Assembly: GCF_003001935.1 (NCBI RefSeq)
Contig: NZ_PVNG01000012.1
Coordinates: 248,001-312,000, forward strand
Length of the DNA: 64,000 bases
Origin: Nonomuraea fuscirosea
GTDB lineage: Bacteria > Actinomycetota > Actinomycetes > Streptosporangiales > Streptosporangiaceae
Direction: 5' to 3'
Of this stretch, positions 34,234-42,869 are shown one piece after another (position 1 is the stretch's first letter; each line of letters begins with the position of its first letter). A program made the translations under genes and the position numbers. Below the pieces are notes generated by a model. It saw nothing but the letters and a program-made list of their open reading frames with translations. It ran no database searches and was not told where the DNA came from.

Positions 34234-35007
34234 CTAGAACCAGCCGCGGTGGCGGGCCATCTGCTCCAGGCCGCGCTGCAGGGCCGCGTCCGCCGAGTTC
34301 GGCGGGTCGTCGTACCGCACGGTGAACCGGTTGTAGGCGTCGTGGCTGGAGCTGAGGAAGCCGCCCCGCTTGTCGGCCTCCAGGATGACGTCAACCTGCC
34401 GCGGCCCGGCGATGAACGTCAGCTCCAGCTCGTTGAAGTGCCGCCGCCACTGACCGCCCGCGTAGTACTCGATCTCCTGGAAGAACGGCATCGTCGAGCC
34501 GTACAGGGTGCCCCGTTCGAGGTCGGCCTTCTTGAACTGGAAGCCCAGCCGGTCGAGGGCGCCGAGCACGTGGTCCTGCGCCGGCAGCGGACTGACGAAC
34601 AGCGGGTCGAGGTCGCCCTTGTCGAGCGCCCCCGCCAGCGCCAGCTCCGTCTGGACGCCCAGCCGCATACCGCGCAACGGATGCCCCGCGATCGCGCTGA
34701 TGGGGGTCTCCCACGGGATCGGGACCTCGAACGGATGCTGGTGCTGCGCGCCCGCGGCGAGCTGGAACGTCCCCGCGACCTGCTGGCGCAGGAAGCTGTA
34801 GGACGTCTTGTACTCGTTGTCGCCCTGCTCGACCTCGACCACGGCGGTGAGGTCGATGTGGATGCCCTCGACCTTGTACTCGGAGTTGCCGCCACGGAAG
34901 TGGACGACGCCGCGCAGCAGGTCGCCAGGGCGCACGCCCGTGTCGGTCAACACCGTGTCAACCTCGACGCCCGCGCCGAACGCGGCCATCAGCTTGCGGA
35001 ACACCAT
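34234..35007 (-). CDS. Spo0M/arrestin-fold sporulation-control protein
   Basis: A 257-residue Spo0M (SpoOM) family protein: MVFRKLMAAFGAGVEVDTVL at the start, then RPGDLLRGVVHFRGG and KVEGIHIDLTAVVEVE. The two-sheet arrestin-like fold is a protein-interaction module; Spo0M affects sporulation and cell-envelope phenotypes in Bacillus. AGGAG lies 4-5 nt before ATG 35007. It begins 9 nt after the second SPFH gene and so closes an operon of two SPFH proteins plus Spo0M, which suggests work at a membrane microdomain. Confidence 0.85.
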   Translation of the reverse strand: MVFRKLMAAFGAGVEVDTVLTDTGVRPGDLLRGVVHFRGGNSEYKVEGIHIDLTAVVEVEQGDNEYKTSYSFLRQQVAGTFQLAAGAQHQHPFEVPIPWETPISAIAGHPLRGMRLGVQTELALAGALDKGDLDPLFVSPLPAQDHVLGALDRLGFQFKKADLERGTLYGSTMPFFQEIEYYAGGQWRRHFNELELTFIAGPRQVDVILEADKRGGFLSSSHDAYNRFTVRYDDPPNSADAALQRGLEQMARHRGWF

Positions 35008-35016
35008 GGAGTTCTC

Positions 35017-36258
35017 CTATGCGGAAGGTGTACGGCCGTTCACTTGACCCGCTCCCGTACCCGAGATGCGGGGGAGCAACTGGGCGAGCAGGAGGGTGGA
35101 CAGCGCGGAGTCGGCCTGACCCTGCTGGGTGCGTACGACCAGCGGCTGGGGGGCATTCTCCGCCAGTTTCGCGCCCACGTCGAGACGCTTGCGGGCCAGC
35201 TCGTACTGCAGCACGGCCCGGTTGTCCCGATACGACTCGGCCAGCCGGCGCAGCGCCTTGGCCTCGTTCTCGGCGGAGGTGAGCTCGGCGCGGCCGCGCG
35301 CCTCGATCTCCCACGTCACCCGCTGCGCCTCGGTCTCCTGCTCCTCCAGCATGCGGGCCACGTCCTTGCGGGCCGTGTTGTGGGCGGCCTTGACCTCGAC
35401 GACGCGGGCGTCACGGGTCTTCTTGGAGCGCTCGATCTCCATCAGCAGGGTGTCGATGCGGCGCTTGCGGGTCAGCTCCCACTCGCGCTCGTAGGCCGAC
35501 AGCTCCTTGGCCACCTTCTCGCGGGTGGCCAGGTGCTGCTGGTACTGGTCGGGCAGCTGCACGTCGGGGATGTTGGAGCCGGTGACGCGCACGCCGTAGC
35601 GGCCCAGCTGGCGGTTGAGCGCGTCCTGCATGTCGCCGACGTCGGAGCCGCGCAGGTCGTACGCGCGCTCGGTGTTGACCCTGCGGCTGCGCTGCCTGAT
35701 CGCGTCCTGCACCGCGCTGGACAGCACCAGGTCGAAGTTGCCCGCGCCGATCGTGCGGACGAACGCGACCGGGTCGACGATCCGGAACTTCAGGAAGAAC
35801 TCGATCGACTTCAGCGGCACGTTCTCGGCGGTCGGGCAGGCCACGATCGGCGCCGAGTACGGGATCTCGGTGGAGGTGTCGACGACCGCGTCCACCCGGT
35901 CCCACGGCAGCCAGAGGTAGTGCCGGCCGGGCGGCAGCGTGCCGGTGATGGCGCCCCAGCGGCTGCGCACGCCCGTGGTGCCCTCCTCGATCTCGATGAT
36001 GGCCTTGCGCCACATCGTGATCAGGGCGATGAGCAGGAAGAACAGCGCGGCGAGCGCTGCGGAGACGGTGAAGTCGGTCAGCGCCGCCATGCCGGCGAAG
36101 TAGAGCGCCAGGAAGATCAGCGTCATCCAGGCGAAGCCGCGCCGGTCCTTGGGGATGACGACCGGCACGAGCTGGCCCTGCTCGCCGCCGCGCAGGAGCT
36201 GGCGGATGTCGCCCCAGGAGGCGACCGATTCCTTGATCTTGGAGAAGTCGCGGTTCAT
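35017..36258 (-). CDS. SPFH/band 7 domain membrane protein (second copy)
   Basis: A 413-residue flotillin-like protein. Two membrane segments (about 42-82) precede an SPFH domain (LPPGRHYLWLPWDRV, STEIPYSAPIVACPTAENVPLKSIEFFLKFRIVDPVAF). A long coiled coil follows (AYEREWELTRKRRIDTLLME ... AENEAKALRRLAESYRDN), then a short hydrophobic tail. Its start codon shares one base with the stop of the upstream SPFH gene (TGATG), so translation is coupled. SPFH proteins build ring- or cage-like scaffolds on the membrane; the partner here is probably the upstream paralogue. Confidence 0.86.
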   Translation of the reverse strand: MNRDFSKIKESVASWGDIRQLLRGGEQGQLVPVVIPKDRRGFAWMTLIFLALYFAGMAALTDFTVSAALAALFFLLIALITMWRKAIIEIEEGTTGVRSRWGAITGTLPPGRHYLWLPWDRVDAVVDTSTEIPYSAPIVACPTAENVPLKSIEFFLKFRIVDPVAFVRTIGAGNFDLVLSSAVQDAIRQRSRRVNTERAYDLRGSDVGDMQDALNRQLGRYGVRVTGSNIPDVQLPDQYQQHLATREKVAKELSAYEREWELTRKRRIDTLLMEIERSKKTRDARVVEVKAAHNTARKDVARMLEEQETEAQRVTWEIEARGRAELTSAENEAKALRRLAESYRDNRAVLQYELARKRLDVGAKLAENAPQPLVVRTQQGQADSALSTLLLAQLLPRISGTGAGQVNGRTPSA

Positions 36259-37883
36259 CAGATCCCACTCCCAGCCTGTCCGTGGTGCTTGCCGCCGGGC
36301 AGCAGCCGTTCGACGGTGGATTCGAGGTCGGAGTCGGGCTCCGGCACCTGCGGCGGCTGCTCCACGTCGGCGGCCGTCTTGGCCAGCAGCGACGCGATCT
36401 CGCCCTCGCGGCCTCGTACGCGCAGGCCGATCTCGTCGAGCCTGGACCGGATGGCGGCCATGTCCTCGGCGGAGAACAGCGCCGCGCCCTTGCCGCCCAC
36501 GAGCTGCTGGGCCAGGGCCAGGAAGTCGATGTCGGTCTGGTCGCCCACCTGGACGACCTGCGGCAGCCTGGTGGAGACCGACTCCAGCTTGGTCAGCAGG
36601 TCCTGCTGGAAGCGGTAGTCGAGGATCTCGGGCGCCTCGGCGGCCGACAGCGCCCTGATGTCGAGCGCCTGGGCCTCCAGCAGTGCGGCGTTGGCGTTGG
36701 CCGTGGACTCGGCCTCGACCAGGCGCTGCCTGGCCTGCGCGGTGGCCTGGTGGGTGGCGCGTTCGAGCGCGGTGTCCATGCGGGCCTGGTAGCCGGCGAT
36801 CTCGGCCTGGATGGCGCTCAGCGTCTCCTGCAGCCCGGCCAGCTCCTTGATCAGGTCGCCCTCGTTCTGCTCCTTGCGCAGCTGGAGCTCGTACTCGTAG
36901 GTGTAGGCCTCCTTGGCGACGCGCACCATCTCGGGCGCCGCCAGGTCCATCCGGTACTCCTGGCTGGACGGCTCGGCGTGCGTGATGTTGACGTCGGTGA
37001 GGCGTACGGCGGGCAGGAACTGCTGGTTGAGGCTCTCCAGCATGCCGAGCGTGCTCTCGCCGACCAGGTCGTAGATCTCCTCGGCGCGCTGGGCGTAGAT
37101 CAGGGAGCGGGTGACCTCGCTGATGGCGTTCTGCAGCTTGGACTGGAAGCCGCTGACCGAGCCGAGCACGAAGATGAACTCCGCCGGGTTCTCGATCCTG
37201 AACTGCAGGAACAGGTCCACGCTGGCCTTGACGCCCTGCTGCGTGGGGGCCTCGCTGATCGGCGCGTTGAACGGGTACTCGCGGGTGGTGTTGACGATGT
37301 AGCTGACCCGCTTCCACGGGTTGAACAGCGTCACCCGGCCCGGGTCCGCGATGTGCACCAGCTTGCCGAACTGCGTGATCAGCGCCTTGCAGCCCTCGGG
37401 GACCATCACCACGCTGCGCCGCCACCACAGGAACGCAGCCGACAGCACCAGCACCACCCAGTAGTGCGGGCCGAACACCACGTCCGCCTGCGGGACGATG
37501 TTGCCGAGCGCGCCGATGAGGCCGAGCAGCACGAGGATGCCCAGCGGCACGATCACCTTGGCGGTGCTGCCCTTGGGGATCACCACGGGGGAGATGACGT
37601 GCATGCCGTTCTCGGCGAAGCTGCGGTTGACGATCTCGCCGGCCTCGTTGAGCGACGCGGTGCGCGCCTCGATGAGGGTGCCGACGGACACACCGCCGTC
37701 GCGGGCCGCGGCGAAGTCGTGCGGGTTCAGCGCGAAGCCCTGGGCCTGGCCCTGCATCTGGCTGGCCTGGCCGGTGACCTGTCCCACGGCTTGGCCCACC
37801 GCCTGGCGTACGTCACCCCCTTGGGCCACCGTTCGGGCTATGCCCTGTCCTGCCTGGATCAGTGCCTCTCTGGGTCGTGACAT
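36258..37883 (-). CDS. SPFH/band 7 domain membrane protein (first copy)
   Basis: A 541-residue protein. An N-terminal Gln/Gly-rich segment (AVGQAVGQVTGQASQMQGQ) is followed by two membrane helices (about 112-155), an SPFH domain (VPEGCKALITQFGKLVHIADPG, TTREYPFNAPISEAPTQQGVKASVDLFLQFRIENPAEF in pieces) and a long coiled coil rich in Gln and Glu. The tail is acidic. ATG 37883 has GAGGAAGG 5 nt upstream. It heads the SPFH-SPFH-Spo0M operon, divergent from a small XRE regulator that may control it. Probably forms a hetero-oligomer with the next gene product. Confidence 0.86.
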   Translation of the reverse strand: MSRPREALIQAGQGIARTVAQGGDVRQAVGQAVGQVTGQASQMQGQAQGFALNPHDFAAARDGGVSVGTLIEARTASLNEAGEIVNRSFAENGMHVISPVVIPKGSTAKVIVPLGILVLLGLIGALGNIVPQADVVFGPHYWVVLVLSAAFLWWRRSVVMVPEGCKALITQFGKLVHIADPGRVTLFNPWKRVSYIVNTTREYPFNAPISEAPTQQGVKASVDLFLQFRIENPAEFIFVLGSVSGFQSKLQNAISEVTRSLIYAQRAEEIYDLVGESTLGMLESLNQQFLPAVRLTDVNITHAEPSSQEYRMDLAAPEMVRVAKEAYTYEYELQLRKEQNEGDLIKELAGLQETLSAIQAEIAGYQARMDTALERATHQATAQARQRLVEAESTANANAALLEAQALDIRALSAAEAPEILDYRFQQDLLTKLESVSTRLPQVVQVGDQTDIDFLALAQQLVGGKGAALFSAEDMAAIRSRLDEIGLRVRGREGEIASLLAKTAADVEQPPQVPEPDSDLESTVERLLPGGKHHGQAGSGI

Positions 37884-38051
37884 GAAACCTTCCTCTTCCG
37901 CTACAGGCGAATTCGACCGTATCGGGTATGACTTACTGTTCGCTTGCAATGCGGTGTCACAGGTGTATTGCTATTCGTCGCAGGTATGCTATGGATGTCA
38001 GATCCCGGTTATCGGGGGGTGCGATGAGAGGGGCTGGGAAGTCAGGCCGTG

Positions 38052-38285
38052 ATGAGCGAGAGCGTCCACAACCGGATCGCGCTGCTGCGCGCGGAGCGCA
38101 ACGTGACCCGCAGGCAGCTGTCCGACGCCCTGGGAGTGCACTACCAGACCATCGGCTACCTCGAACGCGGCGAATACAGCCCCAGTCTTCACCTGGCGCT
38201 GCGCATCGCCGCCTATTTCGAGGTTCCGGTGGAGGTCGTCTTCTCCACCACGCCCTTCCCCCGCATCGGCGAGCGTCCGGCCTGA
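38052..38285 (+). CDS. Small XRE-family HTH regulator
   Basis: A 77-residue protein that is almost only a helix-turn-helix: NRIALLRAERNVTRRQLSDALGVHYQTIGYLERGEYSPSLHLALRIA in pieces, then EVPVEVVFS, as in the short Cro/CI-like regulators of Bacillus and actinobacteria (YozG type). ATG 38052 is taken; GTG 38049 is just before it. A possible promoter upstream has TTGCAA and TATTGC 16 bp apart near 37945-37973. It lies divergent from the SPFH operon and just before uvrB, with a 36-bp gap to the uvrB start. Confidence 0.85.
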   Translation: MSESVHNRIALLRAERNVTRRQLSDALGVHYQTIGYLERGEYSPSLHLALRIAAYFEVPVEVVFSTTPFPRIGERPA

Positions 38286-38292
38286 CGCTTTC

Positions 38293-38314
38293 TGTCGGTG
38301 GCGCCACCTACAGT
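38293..38314 (+). promoter_or_regulatory. uvrB promoter matching the RecA-independent DNA-damage consensus
   Basis: TGTCGGTG (38293-38300), exactly 8 bp, then TACAGT (38309-38314) matches tTGTCRgtg-N8-TAnnnT (mycobacterial RecA-NDp, the PafBC-dependent class) at all named positions except the first T. ATG 38322 follows 7 nt after the -10, implying a leaderless mRNA. A 12-bp palindrome GGTGGCGCCACC (38297-38308) overlaps the spacer. Confidence 0.65.
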
Positions 38315-38321
38315 GGGCACC

Positions 38322-40433
38322 ATGCGACCGGTCACTGATTTGCAGCGGAAGGTGGCGCCCTTCGAGGTCGTCACCGAGATGACTCCATCGGGCGACCAGC
38401 CGACGGCCATCGCCGAGCTGGAGCGCCGCGTCAAGGCCGGGGAGAAGGACAACGTCCTGCTGGGCGCCACCGGCACCGGCAAGACCGCCACCGTGGCCTG
38501 GCTGATCGAGCGGCTGCAGCGGCCCACCCTGGTCATGCAGCCCAACAAGACCCTCGCCGCGCAGTTCGCCAACGAGCTGCGCGAGATGCTGCCCAACAAC
38601 GCGGTCGAATACTTCGTCTCCTACTACGACTACTACCAGCCCGAGGCCTACGTCCCGCAGAGCGACACCTACATCGAGAAGGACTCCTCGATCAACGACG
38701 AGGTCGAGCGGCTGCGCCACTCGGCCACCAACTCGCTGCTCACCCGCCGCGACACCATCGTCGTCGCCTCGGTGTCGTGCATCTACGGCCTGGGCACGCC
38801 GCAGGAATACGTCGACCGCATGGCCCGGCTGCGCGTCGGCATGGACGTCGACCGCGACCAGCTGCTGCGCCGCCTGGTCGACATGCAGTACACCCGCAAC
38901 GACCTGGCCTTCACCAGGGGCACCTTCCGGGTGCGCGGCGACACCATCGAGATCATCCCGAAGTACGAAGAGCTGGCCGTGCGCATCGAGATGTTCGGCG
39001 ACGAGATCGAGAAGCTCGCCACCATGCACCCGCTGACCGGCGAGGTCATCACCGAGGACGAGGAGCTCTACATCTTCCCGGCCTCCCACTACGTCGCGGG
39101 CGAGCAGCGCATGGCCGCCGCCGTGGCCGGCATCGAGGCCGAGCTGGCCGAGCGGCTGTCGGAGCTGGAGCGGCAGGGCAAGCTGCTGGAGGCGCAGCGG
39201 CTGCGGATGCGCACGACGTACGACATCGAGATGATGCGCCAGATCGGCACCTGCTCCGGCATCGAGAACTACTCGCGTCACATGGACGGCCGCGAGGCCG
39301 GCAGCGCGCCCAACACGCTGCTCGACTACTTCCCCGAGGACTTCCTGCTCGTCCTCGACGAGTCCCACCAGACCGTCCCGCAGATCGGCGCCATGTACGA
39401 AGGCGACGCCTCCCGCAAGCGCACCCTGGTCGACCACGGGTTCCGGCTGCCGTCGGCGCTGGACAACCGGCCGCTGAAGTGGGAGGAGTTCCTGGAGCGC
39501 ATCGGCCAGACCGTCTACCTGTCGGCCACGCCCGGCCCCTACGAGCTGGGGCGGGCCAAGGGCGAGGTGGTCGAGCAGGTCATCCGCCCGACCGGCCTGG
39601 TCGACCCCGAGATCGTGGTCAAGCCGACCAAGGGCCAGATCGACGACCTGGTGCACGAGATCCGCGAGCGGGCCGAGCGCGACGAGCGCGTCCTGGTCAC
39701 CACGCTGACCAAGAAGATGTCAGAAGACCTCACCGACTACCTGCTGGAGCTGGGCATCCGGGTCCGCTACCTGCACAGCGAGGTCGACACGCTGCGCCGC
39801 ATCGAGCTGCTGCGCGAGCTGCGCTCGGGCGAGTTCGACGTGCTCGTCGGCATCAACCTGCTGCGTGAGGGCCTCGACCTGCCCGAGGTGTCGCTGGTGG
39901 CCATCCTCGACGCCGACAAGGAGGGCTTCCTGCGCTCCGAGACGTCGCTGATCCAGACCATCGGCCGTGCCGCCCGAAACGTCTCGGGCCAGGTCCACAT
40001 GTACGCCGACAAGGTCACCCCGTCGATGGAGCGGGCGATCGACGAGACCAACCGGCGCCGGGCCAAGCAGATCGCCTACAACGAGGCCAACGGCATCGAC
40101 CCGCAGCCGCTGCGCAAGAAGATCGCCGACATCCTCGACTCGCTCCAGCGCGAGGACGCCGACACCGACAAGCTGCTCGGCGGCAGCGGCCGGCAGCAGT
40201 CGCGCGGCAAGGCCCCCGTGCCCGGCTTCGCGGCCCGCCAGGCCGGCCAGCACGCCAAGGCCATCGCCGGTGAGATGCCGCGGGCGCAGATGGAGTCGCT
40301 CATCGAGTCGCTGACCGAGCAGATGCACCAGTCGGCCGCCGACCTCCAGTTCGAGGTGGCCGCGCGGCTGCGCGACGAGATCAAGGAGCTCAAGCGGGAG
40401 CTGCGCGACATGCGCGAGGCGGGGGTCAAATAG
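38322..40433 (+). CDS. uvrB: Excinuclease ABC subunit B
   Basis: A 703-residue DNA-repair helicase-fold protein that takes damaged DNA from UvrA and recruits UvrC in nucleotide excision repair. Visible are the ATP site (LLGATGTGKTATVAWLIE), the beta-hairpin region (YFVSYYDYYQPEAYVPQSDTY in pieces), motif DEAD-like LLVLDESH, helicase motif VI (QTIGRAARN) and the C-terminal UVR domain (LTEQMHQSAADLQFEVAARLRDEI). Length is as usual. The start ATG lies directly behind a damage-type promoter, so it is probably induced without LexA. Confidence 0.98.
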   Translation: MRPVTDLQRKVAPFEVVTEMTPSGDQPTAIAELERRVKAGEKDNVLLGATGTGKTATVAWLIERLQRPTLVMQPNKTLAAQFANELREMLPNNAVEYFVSYYDYYQPEAYVPQSDTYIEKDSSINDEVERLRHSATNSLLTRRDTIVVASVSCIYGLGTPQEYVDRMARLRVGMDVDRDQLLRRLVDMQYTRNDLAFTRGTFRVRGDTIEIIPKYEELAVRIEMFGDEIEKLATMHPLTGEVITEDEELYIFPASHYVAGEQRMAAAVAGIEAELAERLSELERQGKLLEAQRLRMRTTYDIEMMRQIGTCSGIENYSRHMDGREAGSAPNTLLDYFPEDFLLVLDESHQTVPQIGAMYEGDASRKRTLVDHGFRLPSALDNRPLKWEEFLERIGQTVYLSATPGPYELGRAKGEVVEQVIRPTGLVDPEIVVKPTKGQIDDLVHEIRERAERDERVLVTTLTKKMSEDLTDYLLELGIRVRYLHSEVDTLRRIELLRELRSGEFDVLVGINLLREGLDLPEVSLVAILDADKEGFLRSETSLIQTIGRAARNVSGQVHMYADKVTPSMERAIDETNRRRAKQIAYNEANGIDPQPLRKKIADILDSLQREDADTDKLLGGSGRQQSRGKAPVPGFAARQAGQHAKAIAGEMPRAQMESLIESLTEQMHQSAADLQFEVAARLRDEIKELKRELRDMREAGVK

Positions 40434-40490
40434 ACCATAACCCGCCTGACCTGGGCGAATGCTTTACCTGGTGCCGGGCAGCGTCCAGAT

Positions 40491-41177
40491 ATGAACAAGA
40501 CGATCATCGGTGCCCTGGTCGGCGCGACGGTGCTCGCGGGCGGCTGCGGCACCGCGTTCCGTGAGGTGGAGCGGCTGGCCGCCCAGCCCTCCCCCTCCCT
40601 CGGCACCCCCACCTCGACCACGGCCCCCGGCGGCCCGGGCAACCCGGACGACTCGGGCGCTCCGAACTGCCCGGGCTGCCCAGGCGGCCCAGGTGGTCCC
40701 GGCAGCCCGGGTGGTCCAGGCGGTCCCGGCAGTCCGGGCAGTCCGGGCCAGGACACCCTCGCCGACCTGAAGCAGGCCGGCCAGGCGGCCCTGGCGGCGG
40801 TGCCCGGCTCCACGCTCATCTCCATCGAGACGGAGGAGGGCGGACGCACCTGGGAGGTCCAGGTCGTCGGCAAAGACGGAACCGAGCATCAGATGGACGT
40901 CGAGGCCGGCAAGATCGCCAACGGCCCCACCACCGAGGACGAGGACCAGTCCGACAAGACCGAGCACCGGGATCGGGTGGCAGCCGCCAAACTCGACTAC
41001 GCCCAGGCAGCCGACAAGATCACCGCCGCGGTCCCGGAGGGGCGCATCACAGAGCTCAACCTGGACACGGAACGCGGCAAGACCGTGTGGGAGTCAGACG
41101 TGATCACCCCAAACGGCACCAAACGCCAGCTGACCATCGACGCCACCACCGGCCAACCATCCCAACCCACCACCTGA
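40491..41177 (+). CDS. PepSY-domain lipoprotein with collagen-like Gly-Pro linker
   Basis: A 228-residue lipoprotein (lipobox LAGGC, Cys19). Residues 45-87 are a Gly-Pro-rich linker with collagen-like GGPGSPG triplets and two Cys (NCPGC). Two PepSY-like repeats follow: AGQAALAAVPGSTLISIETEEGG ... WEVQVVGKDG and ADKITAAVPEGRITELNLDTERG ... WESDVITPNGT. PepSY domains often inhibit or modulate proteases near the envelope. No clear ribosome binding site; the start ATG 40491 is set by the signal peptide. It is followed at once by a 195-bp tandem repeat. Confidence 0.85.
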   Translation: MNKTIIGALVGATVLAGGCGTAFREVERLAAQPSPSLGTPTSTTAPGGPGNPDDSGAPNCPGCPGGPGGPGSPGGPGGPGSPGSPGQDTLADLKQAGQAALAAVPGSTLISIETEEGGRTWEVQVVGKDGTEHQMDVEAGKIANGPTTEDEDQSDKTEHRDRVAAAKLDYAQAADKITAAVPEGRITELNLDTERGKTVWESDVITPNGTKRQLTIDATTGQPSQPTT

Positions 41178-41754
41178 CCTTCGCCACCTCCGGCCCGACG
41201 CGGCCGGGCGGGGGTCCGTGTCAGCGGGGCCCAACCGAAGACGATCCAGTCCAGTACAGGCCGATCCAGTCCGGTGCGGGCCGATGGGTGGGGTCCAGGT
41301 CGGCGGCGTCCGGCAGCGCCTACGTGGCATGAGCCGCTCGCCGTCCGGCCACGACACCACCGCCTGACTTTCGTCACCTTTGGCCCGACGCGGTCTACGC
41401 GGGGGTCTGGGTCAGCGGGCCTAACCGATGACGATCCAGTCCAGTAACGGGCCGATCCAGTCCCGTGCGGGCCGATGCGCTGGGATCCAGGTCGGCGGCG
41501 TCCGGCAGTACCTGCGCGACGCGAGCCGCTCATCACCACCCTGACACGACACCACTGCCTGACTTTCGTCACCTTTGGCCCGACGCGGTCTACGCGGGGG
41601 TCTGGGTCAGCGGGCCTAACCGATGACGATCCAGTCCAGTAACGGGCCGATCCAGTCCCGTGCGGGCCGATGCGCTGGGATCCAGGTCGGCGGCGTCCGG
41701 CAGTACCTGCGCGACACGAGCCGCTCATCACCACCCTGACACGACACCACCGCC
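41175..41754. repeat. Three tandem copies of a 190-195-bp repeat
   Basis: Copies start TGACCTTCGCC (41175), TGACTTTCGTC (41365) and TGACTTTCGTC (41560). Copies 2 and 3, each 195 bp, differ at only about two bases, while copy 1 (190 bp) is more diverged. The first copy begins at the stop codon of the PepSY gene. Each copy holds shorter internal repeats (GATCCAGTCC, GGGCCGAT). The strong identity of copies 2 and 3 indicates a recent duplication. Confidence 0.9.
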
Positions 41755-41761
41755 TCCACAG

Positions 41762-41990
41762 CTACGTGTCCTTCAGCGTCTCGCGGCCATTGCGCGTCCT
41801 GCCACCTCGAACGCCCACCACCAACTCGACACCCTCCGGCACCACCACCAACTCGACGCCCTGGATGCCCACCATCAATTCGTCATCGTGCAGCCCTGTC
41901 ACCGTGTGGCCCGACACCTGCGGCCCGACACCGTGCAGTCCTGTCACCGTGCAACCCCGCTACTCCGCACCACGCCACGGCCTTCAGCCG
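41762..41990. repeat. Short degenerate repeats in a gap without genes
   Basis: CACCACCAACTCGAC recurs twice, 27 bp apart (near 41816 and 41843), followed by a third weaker copy CACCATCAATTCGTC. CCTGTCACCGTG recurs near 41893 and 41940 with CCCGACAC around it. Together with the triple repeat this fills 870 bp between the PepSY gene and the next real gene. I see no gene in it. Confidence 0.5.
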
Positions 41991-42048
41991 CAATCGTGCG
42001 CTTCGTCACCGTCGGGAAGCGCCAGGGAGCGTGGGAGAGGAGGTGGGG

Positions 42049-42810
42049 TCAGGGGAGGAGGGACCGTAGGGTTTGGGCGAAGGCTTCGGGGTTGTCGAGC
42101 ATGATGTTGTGGCCCGATTCCGGGATGGACAGGACCTGCACGCCCGCCCTGCGGAGTTCTTCCGCCCCGGCGGGGGCGTCGCCATCGGGGTGCAGGTAGG
42201 CGCGGGGGATCGGCAGGCCGAGCAGTAGCTCGCGGGTCGTGGGGGTGGTGTTTCCGGCCAGGCTGACCGCTGTGCGGTGCAGGCCGCGGGGGTCGGCCAG
42301 GCGCATCGTGGACCACCAGTGCGGCCCCACCCGGTCGCGGACGTCCTTCCAGCCCTCCGCCACGAACTCCTCCTCCTCGTAAGCCGCGATGCCGCTGGTG
42401 CCCGGCCGGACGGGGGACGGCGGGTAGGGGTCGAGGTTGGCGTCCACCAGGATCAGGCCGGCCACCAGATCAGCCGCACGGGCGGCCAGCGTCGTCGCCA
42501 CCGCTCCGCCCATGCTGTGCGCGATCAGTGACGCGCCCTCGACCCCCGCCGCGCGCAGGGCCGTCGACAAGGCGTCGGCGTGGGCCTCCAAGGTGTAGGA
42601 GAAATCGGTGGGACGGTCGCTGATGCCGAACCCGAGCAGGTCGATCAGGAGGGAACGGTTGCGCGGGAGCAGGGGATGGGCGGCGACCTGGGCGTAGTAG
42701 GGGGCCGAGGTGGCACCGAGGCCGTGAACGTAGACGCGGGCGGGCTCGGCCCCAGGCAACTCCACCCAGCGCATGCGAGCGCCGCTGGGATGGACGATGG
42801 CATCGTGCAT
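42049..42810 (-). CDS. Alpha/beta hydrolase
   Basis: A 253-residue serine hydrolase. The HG oxyanion motif is YVHGLG, the nucleophile elbow is AHSMGG, the acid is probably Asp in LDPYPP or in the HPDGDAP loop, and the catalytic His is in ESGHNIMLDNPEAF. The size and cap suit the proline-iminopeptidase/haloperoxidase-like group; substrate unknown. AAGGAG lies about 8 nt before ATG 42810. It is divergent from the padR gene with an AT-rich 59-bp gap (TATATAT), unusual in this genome, so PadR probably controls it. Confidence 0.85.
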   Translation of the reverse strand: MHDAIVHPSGARMRWVELPGAEPARVYVHGLGATSAPYYAQVAAHPLLPRNRSLLIDLLGFGISDRPTDFSYTLEAHADALSTALRAAGVEGASLIAHSMGGAVATTLAARAADLVAGLILVDANLDPYPPSPVRPGTSGIAAYEEEEFVAEGWKDVRDRVGPHWWSTMRLADPRGLHRTAVSLAGNTTPTTRELLLGLPIPRAYLHPDGDAPAGAEELRRAGVQVLSIPESGHNIMLDNPEAFAQTLRSLLP

Positions 42811-42869
42811 GGCGAGTCTCCTTGTGTATCGGGCTCAATATATATCGGCTTCGAGGTATAGTGGCAGAC

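Noticed and set aside
40997..41734. A 245-codon minus-strand frame crossing the triple repeat
   Set aside because: It overlaps the end of the PepSY gene, has no ribosome binding site and its product is an Arg/Gly/Pro/Ser repeat without a recognisable fold. The 195-bp unit keeps frame by chance of length.
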